A stretch of DNA of 22,671 nt from Anaerolineales bacterium UBA3905. GTDB lineage: Bacteria > Chloroflexota > Anaerolineae > Caldilineales > Caldilineaceae. The notes beneath the pieces were generated by a model. The model did no database searches and was not told where the DNA came from. It worked only from the letters and a program-made list of their open reading frames with translations. A program made the position numbers and the translations under genes. Below, in pieces: positions 1-6,368 of this stretch; position 1 is the first letter of the stretch; the number at the start of each line of letters is the position of its first letter. Location of the stretch: positions 1 through 22,671 of the forward strand of contig DGFH01000354.1 of NCBI GenBank assembly GCA_002391565.1, written 5' to 3'.

Positions 1-2124
1 ACCTTCACCAACAGCGCCGTGGCAAATTTCCGGGCGCGCATCGGGCAGTTTCTGCGCCAGGAGCGAGGTCTGCTTCCCGGCGCCGGCTATCGCGTGCGCA
101 CTTTGCACGGACTTGCACATGACATCGTGCGCGAACGGCCTGGGCTGGTCGGCTTGAGCGAAGATTTCGAGATCATCGACGACCGCACGGCTAACGAGAT
201 CAAGCGCGACGCCGTCGTGGGTTATCTGCGCACTCATCCCGATGCCTTTGCCCCCTTCATCAAACCCGAATTTCTGCAAAACCCGCAGCGCATCGAGGGC
301 GCGCTGCAAGAGGATGCCATCGAACTGGCAAATCGTGTGATTCGTGTCGCCAAGGAATTGCCGGCGCGTGCAGGCGAATTGCGTATCGCGCTAGAGCGCC
401 AGTCCGGGCTGTTTCCGCTGCTTGACTTTGGTCTTTATGTTTACGCCATCTACGAACGCAGTTTGGAGGTGCGCGGCGCTGTCGATTTCGATGATCTGAT
501 CATGTTGGCGCTGCAAGCCCTGCGCGCAGATGAAGGCTATCTAGCGCGATTGCAACAACGCTGGCCCTACATCCTTGAGGACGAGGCGCAAGATTCGAGC
601 CTGGCGCAGGAGAAAATGCTGCGGCTGCTGACGGCTGCGCATGGCAATTGGGTGCGTGTAGGGGACCCCAATCAGGCCATCAACACCACATTCACCGGTG
701 CAAACACGCGCTTTTTGCAAAGATTTTTGCGAGAATACCCTGAACAGGCGCGAGATTTGCCGAATTCAGGACGCAGCGCGCTGCCGATCATCGACGTCGC
801 TAATGCCTTGATCCGCTGGTCACAGGAGGCGCACCCAACCCTGGACAGCTCGTTAGCGTTGACGACGCCGTTCATTGCGCCAACGCCGCCGGGCGATCCA
901 CAGCCCAATCCACCGGCGGGCCGGCCGGCCGTGCATTTTCACACCAAGGCACTGTCGCCTGATGAGGAGCTTGACATCATAGCGACGACGGTGAAGCGGT
1001 GGGTGGCCGATCACCCCGACAAGACTGTGGCGATCCTGGCGCCCGACAATCGGCGCGGAGAGGCTATCGTCAGCCGCCTGCGGCGCGATGACATTGCTAT
1101 CGATGACGATCTGCTGCGCACGAACACAGGGACGCGCGCCACAGCTCGCATCCTTGCCACGATCACCGGCTACATTGCTGATCCGCAGTCCTCTGTGTTG
1201 CTCCGCCGCGTGTGGGAGGAGGTCTGGTATCCGCAGTGGGCGCAGCGCCGACAACCCCAGGAAGAAGTTGCATCGGCGATGAGCAATGATAAGCTGCCCG
1301 AACCAGTGCGGGTTTTTGCGCAAGCGTTGGGCAAGTTACGCCAACCGGAAAGCTTTGTGTTCCCTGAACAGCGAGATTTTCTCGACAGCTTGAGCTGGCT
1401 GGACGGCATGGAGCGTTTTCGCAATCTGCTGCAGGCGTTTCGCGCCGACCTGCAGCGGTGGAGCCGCGCTGTGGTGCTGCCGGTCGATGAACTGCTGCTG
1501 ACGATCGGCAACGACATTTTCACCGAACCGGCTGACCTGGCGTTGACGCATCGGCTAGCGGTGCTGCTTGCCAAGCTGGCGAACGAGAATCCGGCGTGGC
1601 GGCTGCCCGAGCTGGCCGGCGAGTTGGAGAACATCGCGCAGAACAAGCGGCGATTGTTGGGTTTCACGGAGGAGAGCACCGGCTACGCAGCTAAACCCGG
1701 TGTGGTGACGGTGGCGACAATGCACGCCGCCAAAGGTCTGGAGTGGGATCGAGTGTATCTCACGGCGGTGAACACCTTCAGTTTTCCGAGCGGGCTGCCC
1801 GACGAGCAATATCGTAGCGAGCGCTGGTATGTCCGTGATACGCTCAACCTGGCGGCGGAGGCCGAAGCGCAGCTGCGCCAGCTTCACATGGGCACACTCG
1901 ATGAGTATGTTCCCGGTCGCGCCAGTGAACAAGCGCGACTCGATCTGGCGGCGGAGCGGCTACGGCTCTTCTACGTCGGCATCACCCGCGCCCGTCGCGA
2001 GCTGATCGTGACCTATAACACCGGGCGTCAGGCAGAAAAGAATCCACTGCCGCCCGCACTGCCGTTTACGGTGCTGGCGGAGTATACGCGCGCTATGCAA
2101 GGAAAAGCGATAGAACCCGGATAG
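1..2124 (+). CDS. UvrD/Rep-type superfamily 1 ATP-dependent DNA helicase, 5' truncated by window
   Basis: The reading frame is open from base 1, and its first residues (TFTNSAV) match helicase motif Ia, so the true start and the Walker A motif lie upstream of the window; the GTG at 19 is internal. Later SF1 motifs appear in order: Ib (TLHG, near base 100), II (LEDEAQDSS, 571-600, a DExQ box with Ala in place of the usual Phe/Tyr), III (VGDPNQAIN, about 655-681), V (MHAAKGLEWDRV, about 1720-1755) and VI (LFYVGITRARREL, about 1966-2005). Such enzymes couple ATP hydrolysis to 3'-5' unwinding of DNA in repair or recombination. I see no nuclease domain after motif VI, so it is closer to UvrD/PcrA/Rep than to AddA/RecB. 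The specific subfamily cannot be named without the N-terminus. The stop TAG lies inside an inverted repeat that may end transcription. Confidence 0.93.
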   Translation, partial: TFTNSAVANFRARIGQFLRQERGLLPGAGYRVRTLHGLAHDIVRERPGLVGLSEDFEIIDDRTANEIKRDAVVGYLRTHPDAFAPFIKPEFLQNPQRIEGALQEDAIELANRVIRVAKELPARAGELRIALERQSGLFPLLDFGLYVYAIYERSLEVRGAVDFDDLIMLALQALRADEGYLARLQQRWPYILEDEAQDSSLAQEKMLRLLTAAHGNWVRVGDPNQAINTTFTGANTRFLQRFLREYPEQARDLPNSGRSALPIIDVANALIRWSQEAHPTLDSSLALTTPFIAPTPPGDPQPNPPAGRPAVHFHTKALSPDEELDIIATTVKRWVADHPDKTVAILAPDNRRGEAIVSRLRRDDIAIDDDLLRTNTGTRATARILATITGYIADPQSSVLLRRVWEEVWYPQWAQRRQPQEEVASAMSNDKLPEPVRVFAQALGKLRQPESFVFPEQRDFLDSLSWLDGMERFRNLLQAFRADLQRWSRAVVLPVDELLLTIGNDIFTEPADLALTHRLAVLLAKLANENPAWRLPELAGELENIAQNKRRLLGFTEESTGYAAKPGVVTVATMHAAKGLEWDRVYLTAVNTFSFPSGLPDEQYRSERWYVRDTLNLAAEAEAQLRQLHMGTLDEYVPGRASEQARLDLAAERLRLFYVGITRARRELIVTYNTGRQAEKNPLPPALPFTVLAEYTRAMQGKAIEPG

Positions 2125-2200
2125 CGCGGATTGGGCAGGTTCGCGCGGATCAAGTGAAAAGCATCGGCGTGAATCCGCCGAATCCGCGACATTCGCGTTC
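2113..2200. repeat. Imperfect inverted repeat, 27-bp arms, at helicase 3' end
   Basis: The left arm (2113-2139) and the reverse complement of the right arm (2174-2200) agree at 20 of 27 positions by hand alignment, with a 34-base loop. Both arms carry CGCGGATT-like words, and a further CGCGGAT lies just inside the left arm at about 2143-2149. The left arm contains the helicase stop codon (2122-2124). There is no T-tract after the right arm, so it is not a textbook intrinsic terminator. A decayed palindromic intergenic repeat or small MITE that also acts as a transcript end is the likeliest reading. Confidence 0.55.
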
Positions 2201-2410
2201 TATTGATCGCGCCAGGGGACGCAACAAACGATGAGTAAATCCAGGAAGAAGGCGTTTGTCAGCGGTTGGGTTGGAAACTGTCGGGCGCAGGCGGCGGCGG
2301 TTACGTGATCTTTGTCGCCGAGCGGCCCCTGCCTGAGAGTATGCGAATTGTCGTGCGGCGGCGCCTGGAGTAAAATACAGGAGGAACGTAGCTCGACGTG
2401 GAGATGCACA
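2201..2410. other. Intergenic stretch between helicase and Uma2 genes
   Basis: After the inverted repeat, about 150 bases show no convincing gene. A 25-codon frame (2231-2308) has no ribosome binding site and no recognisable content. The last 60 bases carry the promoter and ribosome binding site of the following gene. Nothing else is evident. Confidence 0.5.
2348..2376 (+). promoter_or_regulatory. Sigma70-type promoter for the Uma2-ATPase genes
   Basis: TTGTCG at 2348-2353 (4 of 6 matches to TTGACA) and TAAAAT at 2371-2376 (5 of 6 to TATAAT) are separated by exactly 17 bases. Transcription would start near 2383, about 28 bases before the ATG at 2411. This placement rules out translation from start codons further upstream. 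Confidence 0.55.
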
Positions 2411-3067
2411 ATGCCTGACGCCGTCCTGGAGCAGTTGCTTGAATCACCCAAATTAAATGTCTTGTTTGCACAGCTTCAGCGCATTGTGAGCGAGGAGCAG
2501 GCGCGGCGTCAGCACTTCTACGCCACCTTGCATGAGGGCGAAAAGCGCGAGTTCATCAACGGAGAAGTGATTGTGCAATCCCCTGTAAAGTTGCGCCACA
2601 GTTTAGCCAGTTACAACCTGGCAATGTTGTTGGGCGCCTACGTGCGCAGGCGCAAGCTGGGATTGGTAGCCCATGAAAAGCTGCTGATCGCTTTAACCCG
2701 CAACGACTATGAACCGGATGTCTGCTTTTTTGCAGCAGACAAAGCTGCTACTTTTCAGCCCGACCAGATGATCTTTCCTGCACCTGATTTTGTCGCCGAG
2801 GTGCTCTCGCCGAGCACGGAGGCGATCGACCGCGGCGTTAAGTTCGAGGATTATGCGGCGCATGGCATCACGGAATACTGGATTATTGACCCTGACAATG
2901 AGCGTATCGAGCAATATCTCCTGGAGGGTGAGGCTTACACATTAGCGTTCAAAGCCGACAGCGGCGTCGTGCGCTGCCGGGCTGTGCCGGGTTTTGTTGC
3001 ACCGGTGCGCGCAGTGTTCGATGAAGCAGAGAATCTGGCGGCATTACAGCGTGCGGTGGAGGACTGA
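2411..3067 (+). CDS. Uma2 family (DUF820) PD-(D/E)XK endonuclease-like protein
   Basis: This 218-residue protein has the usual Uma2 length. The family's landmarks are present: an acidic residue in the first conserved strand (EFINGEVI, about 47-54), EPDVCFF with Asp103, FVAEVLSPST with Glu130, then KFEDYAAHGITEYWIID ending with the typical EYW..D strand. Uma2 proteins carry a PD-(D/E)XK nuclease fold (putative restriction endonuclease domain); their biological role is mostly unknown. They are abundant in Chloroflexota and Cyanobacteria. ATG 2411 is preferred because GTGGAG (2398-2403) sits 7 bases upstream and a promoter lies at 2348-2376; a longer open frame from 2312 would begin before that promoter. 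The downstream ATPase gene starts two bases after the stop, so the two are probably co-transcribed. Confidence 0.88.
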   Translation: MPDAVLEQLLESPKLNVLFAQLQRIVSEEQARRQHFYATLHEGEKREFINGEVIVQSPVKLRHSLASYNLAMLLGAYVRRRKLGLVAHEKLLIALTRNDYEPDVCFFAADKAATFQPDQMIFPAPDFVAEVLSPSTEAIDRGVKFEDYAAHGITEYWIIDPDNERIEQYLLEGEAYTLAFKADSGVVRCRAVPGFVAPVRAVFDEAENLAALQRAVED

Positions 3068-3069
3068 GC

Positions 3070-4647
3070 GTGCGCTTTTTCAACACTGCCGGCCCAGTAG
3101 ACCCAGAGATCCATTACTGCATCCCGCCGCTGGAGCGACTTGATCTAAGTGAGATCATGTTGCTGATCCAGCAGCACAAGTATTTTGTGCTCCATGCCCC
3201 GCGCCAGGTGGGGAAGACCTCCTATTTGCTAGCGCTGACGGAGCACTTGAACCACACCGGTGACTATCGGGCTGTCTATGTTAATGTGGAGCAGGCGCAG
3301 TCGGCGCGTGGCGACGTTGAGGCGGCTATGCCAGCGATCCTGGATGCGGTAGCCTCTGGCGCCGAGATTTACGCACAGGACGCTTTCCCACGCACAATCT
3401 GGCGCCCGTTATTGACCGACGTGGGGCCGCATGGGGCGCTGAGGGCATTGCTGGAGCGGTGGGCGCAGCAGAGCAACAAGCCGCTGGTGCTGATGATCGA
3501 CGAGATCGACTCGCTGGTGAGCGACACGTTGATCGCGGTGCTGCGTCAGTTGCGTTCGGGCTATGCGCAGCGCCCGGCGGCGTTTCCACAGAGCGTGATT
3601 TTGTGTGGGGTGCGCGATGTGCGCGACTACCGCATCCACACGAGCGACGGCAAGGAGATCATCACCGGCGGCAGCGCGTTTAACATCAAAGCGCGGTCGC
3701 TGCGCATGGGTGACTTCGACGAAGAAGAGGTCTATCGGCTGTATGCGCAGCACACTGCAGAGACGGGACAGGTGTTCGAGCCGGAGGCGCTGGCAACTGC
3801 CTGGCAGCTCACGCTTGGTCAACCCTGGCTGGTGAATGCACTTGCCGAGGAAGCCTGTTTCGAGATTACCGAGGGGCGGGATCGCAGCCAGCCGATCACG
3901 CGCGCATTGATCGAGGAGGCGAAGGAGAACCTGATCCTGCGCCAGGAGACGCACCTGGATCAGCTGACCGACAAGCTGCGCGAGCCGCGTGTGCGGCGCG
4001 TGATCGAGGCGGTGCTGGTCGGAGGGCAACTGCCGACCGAGGTCAGTGACGACGATATTCAGTATGTGACCGACCTGGGCTTGATACGCCGCAAGCCGAA
4101 TGTGGCGATCGCCAACCCGATCTATCAAGAAGTTGTGCCGCGTGCGCTGGCGATCACGGCGCAGGATTTCATTCCACAGCAGGCGGCGTGGTATGTGCAG
4201 CCTGATGGTCGGCTGGACATGGAGAAGTTGCTGTCGGCGTTTCAGCAATTCTTCCGCGAGAACAGCGAGGCGTGGCTGGAACGCTTCGACTACAAAGAGG
4301 CGGGGCCGCAGTTGCTGATGCAGGCGTTCTTGCAGCGCATCGTCAACGGCGGTGGTTTCATCGGGCGGGAGTATGCGTTGGGACGCAAACGCACCGACCT
4401 GCTGGTGCGCTGGCGGATACCGGGCGGCGAACAGCGCGTCGCCATCGAATTGAAGGTGAGCCAGGGGGATGTAGAGCGCACCATCGCCGCCGGCGTGCCG
4501 CAGACGTGGGAGTACATGGACAAGTGCGGCGCCGAAGCCGGGCATCTGGTGATCTTCGACCGTACGCCGGGGAAGGTGTGGGGAGAGAAAATCTTCCAGC
4601 GTGCGGTAGAATACCAGGGAACGCCGATCCGGGTGTGGGGGATGTAG
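3070..4647 (+). CDS. AAA-like ATPase fused to a C-terminal PD-(D/E)XK nuclease domain
   Basis: The 525-residue protein opens with the FFNTAGPV..HYCIPPLERLD signature of AAA-like ATPases common in Chloroflexota and Cyanobacteria. Walker A is APRQVGKTS (residues 43-51) and Walker B is VLMIDEID (140-147). A helical linker follows. The C-terminal part carries a PD-(D/E)XK-like core: Glu434 in GREYALG, Asp443 in KRTDLLV, and the IELKV strand with Glu460 and Lys462. The architecture resembles AAA-ATPase/PDDEXK (DUF1703-like) proteins, whose function is unsettled; mobile-element or defence roles are often suspected. The GTG start at 3070 follows GGAGGA (3058-3063) with 6-base spacing, two bases after the Uma2 stop. 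The last 46 codons recur in degenerate form at 5377-5514. Nuclease activity is inferred from motifs only. Confidence 0.85.
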   Translation: MRFFNTAGPVDPEIHYCIPPLERLDLSEIMLLIQQHKYFVLHAPRQVGKTSYLLALTEHLNHTGDYRAVYVNVEQAQSARGDVEAAMPAILDAVASGAEIYAQDAFPRTIWRPLLTDVGPHGALRALLERWAQQSNKPLVLMIDEIDSLVSDTLIAVLRQLRSGYAQRPAAFPQSVILCGVRDVRDYRIHTSDGKEIITGGSAFNIKARSLRMGDFDEEEVYRLYAQHTAETGQVFEPEALATAWQLTLGQPWLVNALAEEACFEITEGRDRSQPITRALIEEAKENLILRQETHLDQLTDKLREPRVRRVIEAVLVGGQLPTEVSDDDIQYVTDLGLIRRKPNVAIANPIYQEVVPRALAITAQDFIPQQAAWYVQPDGRLDMEKLLSAFQQFFRENSEAWLERFDYKEAGPQLLMQAFLQRIVNGGGFIGREYALGRKRTDLLVRWRIPGGEQRVAIELKVSQGDVERTIAAGVPQTWEYMDKCGAEAGHLVIFDRTPGKVWGEKIFQRAVEYQGTPIRVWGM

Positions 4648-4678
4648 GGGCTGCCGCTGGCGAGAAAGGAAGTATGCG

Positions 4679-4957
4679 ATGACTCTCGAACTTGTTCCAC
4701 CACTGAGGAAAAAGATCGTTGAGAAGTTGAACCACGTGCCGGAGGACGATCTGTCCGAAGTCATGGACTTTCTTGAGTTTCTGGCGTGGAAGGCTCAACA
4801 AACGCCGGCGCCCCCTGTGAAATCGAGTTCCACAGCAGAAGTCTTGAGGGCGCTACGCGGACGTGGCAAGGGCGAACGACTGGTCGAACGCCTATTGGCC
4901 GCGCGGCAGGCTGATCAGACGATCGATGAACAGAGTCATGACTACCTACGTTCTTGA
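4679..4957 (+). CDS. VapB-like antitoxin (DUF2281-like) of a PIN toxin-antitoxin pair
   Basis: This 92-residue acidic/basic protein has no catalytic motif. Its first 40 residues (PPLRKKIVEKLNHVPED.. then EVMDFLEFLAWKAQQ) resemble the short helical segment of DUF2281/VapB-type antitoxins, where an LP..L..EVLDFLEFL pattern is common. The C-terminal half is charged and may be the toxin-binding tail. The start ATG at 4679 is preceded by AAAGGAAG; a nearer ATG at 4673 runs into a stop after one codon. The gene overlaps the downstream PIN toxin by 20 bases, the layout expected for VapBC. The function is assigned mainly from context; the fold is not certain. Confidence 0.72.
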   Translation: MTLELVPPLRKKIVEKLNHVPEDDLSEVMDFLEFLAWKAQQTPAPPVKSSSTAEVLRALRGRGKGERLVERLLAARQADQTIDEQSHDYLRS

Positions 4958-5357
4958 TACGTCGGCCTGGCTGACCTTCATCGAAGACGAAGCCGGCGTT
5001 GAGATCGTCCAGAAGGTGCTGGAAGAGGCGGATGCAGGCGAGTCAGAGGTGTTTACCTCCTTCATGAGTTTCATGGAAGTGCATTACATCACGCAGCAAG
5101 AGCGAGGAATCCAAGAAGCAAAGGAACGGATCGCTCTGATGATGGCACTGCCAATCGAACGTGTGGATTCAAGCGAGACGCAAGGGGTGCTGGCAGCAAA
5201 GTTGAAAGCAGAGCACCGCCTTGCGGTTGCTGACTGTTGGATTGCCGCACTGGCTATGGAGCGGCAGGCGGTGCTGGTGCATAAAGACCCTGAATTTGAA
5301 CAGGTGGAAGCAAGGTTGCAGGTCTTGAAATTGCCCTATAAGGTAGATGCAATCTAA
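4938..5357 (+). CDS. PIN-domain ribonuclease toxin, VapC-like
   Basis: This 139-residue PIN protein carries all four acidic residues of the active site: Asp7 in YVLDTSAWL, Glu47 in SFMEVHY, Asp99 in AVADCWIAA and Asp117 in HKDPEFE. PIN toxins are Mg2+-dependent ribonucleases that cut tRNA or other RNA and are held inactive by the cognate antitoxin, here probably the overlapping gene upstream. ATG 4938 places the first catalytic strand at the N-terminus as usual; ATG 4926 in the same frame would add four residues. Both starts lie inside the antitoxin gene, suggesting translational coupling. The pair sits between two copies of the ATPase-nuclease gene tail. Confidence 0.88.
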   Translation: MTTYVLDTSAWLTFIEDEAGVEIVQKVLEEADAGESEVFTSFMSFMEVHYITQQERGIQEAKERIALMMALPIERVDSSETQGVLAAKLKAEHRLAVADCWIAALAMERQAVLVHKDPEFEQVEARLQVLKLPYKVDAI

Positions 5358-5376
5358 GGTTCGGTCACGCATTGAG

Positions 5377-5514
5377 GAGTACCTGGACGAGTGCGGCGCC
5401 GAAGCCGGGCATCGGGTGATCTTCGACCGCACGCCGGGAAAGGCGTGGGGAGAGAAAATCTTCCAGCGCATGGTAGAATACCAGGAAACGCCGATCCGGG
5501 TGTGGGGAATATGA
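5377..5514 (+). pseudogene. Degenerate second copy of the 3' end of the ATPase-nuclease gene
   Basis: These 138 bases match 4510-4647 at 124 positions by hand count, without gaps. They encode 45 residues (EYLDECGAEAGH... to ...RVWGI) with 38 identical to the C-terminus of the ATPase-nuclease. The frame is open but has no start codon or Walker motifs, so it is only a tail fragment. Weaker similarity continues a few bases past the stop (ctggcaaga at 5522-5530 against ctggcgaga at 4658-4666). The stop TGA (5512-5514) overlaps the ATGATG that may start the next gene. It may be the remnant of a tandem or paralogous copy mostly lost by deletion, or a duplication linked to the arrival of the vapBC pair. 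Confidence 0.85.
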
Positions 5515-5909
5515 TGGCTGACTGGCAAGAGGTACAAGGTGTGAGCGCAATCACCGCGCAGCACGAGCAACAGCGCGAAAAGCTATACTTGCTTGCAGAA
5601 CGCCTCCGCCCAGTCTTCGAGAAATATGGCGTGCTTCGCGCCATAATCTTTGGATCATGGGCACGCGGCGATCAGTCACGACGCAGCGACATCGATCTGA
5701 TCCTGGTGCAAGAGACTGATAAGCGATTTCTCGACCGGACTGCCGGCATCCTTTGGGACATTACGGCAAACGCACCGGGTTGCGATGTCGATCTGCTGAT
5801 CTACACTCCATCGGAATTAGAAGCAATCCAAGATCGCCCATTCGTGGCGAGGGCGCTGCGTGAGGGGGTGGTGCTATATGAGCGTGCCGAAGAATTTGCA
5901 CCAGGCTGA
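5511..5909 (+). CDS. MntA-like minimal nucleotidyltransferase (MNT domain)
   Basis: This protein of about 132 residues is a DNA polymerase beta-like nucleotidyltransferase. It shows the GSX10DXD signature (GSWARGDQSRRSDID) and a third acidic strand, CDVDLLIY. In MntA-HepT pairs the enzyme transfers AMP from ATP to the HEPN partner and so neutralises it. The start is uncertain: ATG 5511, ATG 5514 (5 bases after GGGGA) or GTG 5541 (7 bases after AAGAGG); the first two lie within the sequence duplicated from the ATPase-nuclease tail. A longer frame from GTG 5391 would translate the remnant out of frame and is unlikely. The 3' end overlaps the HEPN gene by 32 bases, supporting a two-gene module. 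Confidence 0.88.
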   Translation: MMADWQEVQGVSAITAQHEQQREKLYLLAERLRPVFEKYGVLRAIIFGSWARGDQSRRSDIDLILVQETDKRFLDRTAGILWDITANAPGCDVDLLIYTPSELEAIQDRPFVARALREGVVLYERAEEFAPG

Positions 5910-6345
5910 GCGCTGGTTGCTGACTGCGCAAGAAGACCTGCGCGCAGCGGAAACGCTGGCATCTGCCAACCTGCACGCGCAAGCATGTTTTCTGGCGCAA
6001 CAAAGCGGCGGAAAAGCGCTAAAGTCGGTTTGGTATGCGATAGATAGCGATCCGTGGGGGCATTCGCTTCAGCGTCTCTTGAACGAGTTCCCGCAACGGG
6101 AATTGCTGATGACTGACGCGGATATGAGTCAAAGCGCCAGTTTGCTCGATCAATACTATATCCCGACACGGTATCCGAATGGGCTGCCCGACCTGACGCC
6201 CGGACAGGTCTACAGCGCAGCAGATTCGGCGCGAGGGATTGCAGCGGCAACGCTAATCGTGAGTGCGTGTCGGCGCTGGCTTGATGGGCGTTATGTGCTG
6301 ATGGAGCGGAGCAAACAAGACGATCCGGACAGAGCTTCGGACTAA
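5878..6345 (+). CDS. HEPN-domain protein paired with the MNT protein
   Basis: The 155-residue all-helical protein has the HEPN pattern: an N-terminal helix (AERWLLTAQEDLRAAETL), the central AQQ..KALKSV helix, and the YYIPTRYPNGLPD segment typical of PF05168 HEPN proteins that pair with minimal nucleotidyltransferases. No RX4-6H ribonuclease motif is visible, and the conserved Glu usual in the QQAAEKALKA helix is replaced by Gly (QQSGGKALKS). It may therefore be a non-RNase HEPN partner or a weakened toxin. ATG 5878 lies inside the MNT gene (32-base overlap), so translation is probably coupled. The gene ends 23 bases before the polysaccharide cluster begins. Confidence 0.85.
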   Translation: MSVPKNLHQAERWLLTAQEDLRAAETLASANLHAQACFLAQQSGGKALKSVWYAIDSDPWGHSLQRLLNEFPQRELLMTDADMSQSASLLDQYYIPTRYPNGLPDLTPGQVYSAADSARGIAAATLIVSACRRWLDGRYVLMERSKQDDPDRASD

Positions 6346-6368
6346 AGCAGAAAAGCTGAAAATACGTT

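Larger units (their letters stand above)
4510..5514 (+). repeat. Direct repeat pair (4510-4647 and 5377-5514) flanking the vapBC genes
   Basis: The two 138-base copies lie in the same orientation with starts 867 bases apart and are about 90% identical. Recombination between them would remove the antitoxin and toxin genes and leave one intact ATPase-nuclease tail. The interval between them holds nothing but the toxin-antitoxin pair and short spacers. Confidence 0.75.

Noticed and set aside
2231..2308. Small 25-codon frame (MSKSRKK...)
   Set aside because: No ribosome binding site, no recognisable motif, and short frames of this length are expected by chance.
2312..2410. Upstream extension of the Uma2 frame from a start at 2312
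   Set aside because: It precedes the probable promoter (2348-2376), has no family similarity and ignores the well-placed GTGGAG before ATG 2411.
3409..4764. Long open frame of 451 codons on the minus strand
   Set aside because: It lies opposite the ATPase-nuclease gene, whose motifs are clear; the antisense protein is Arg/Gln/His/Leu-rich low-information sequence typical of a shadow frame in GC-rich DNA.
5391..5510. Longer MNT protein beginning at GTG 5391
   Set aside because: The extra 40 codons read the duplicated nuclease tail out of frame and give an Arg/Gly-rich stretch unlike any MNT N-terminus.
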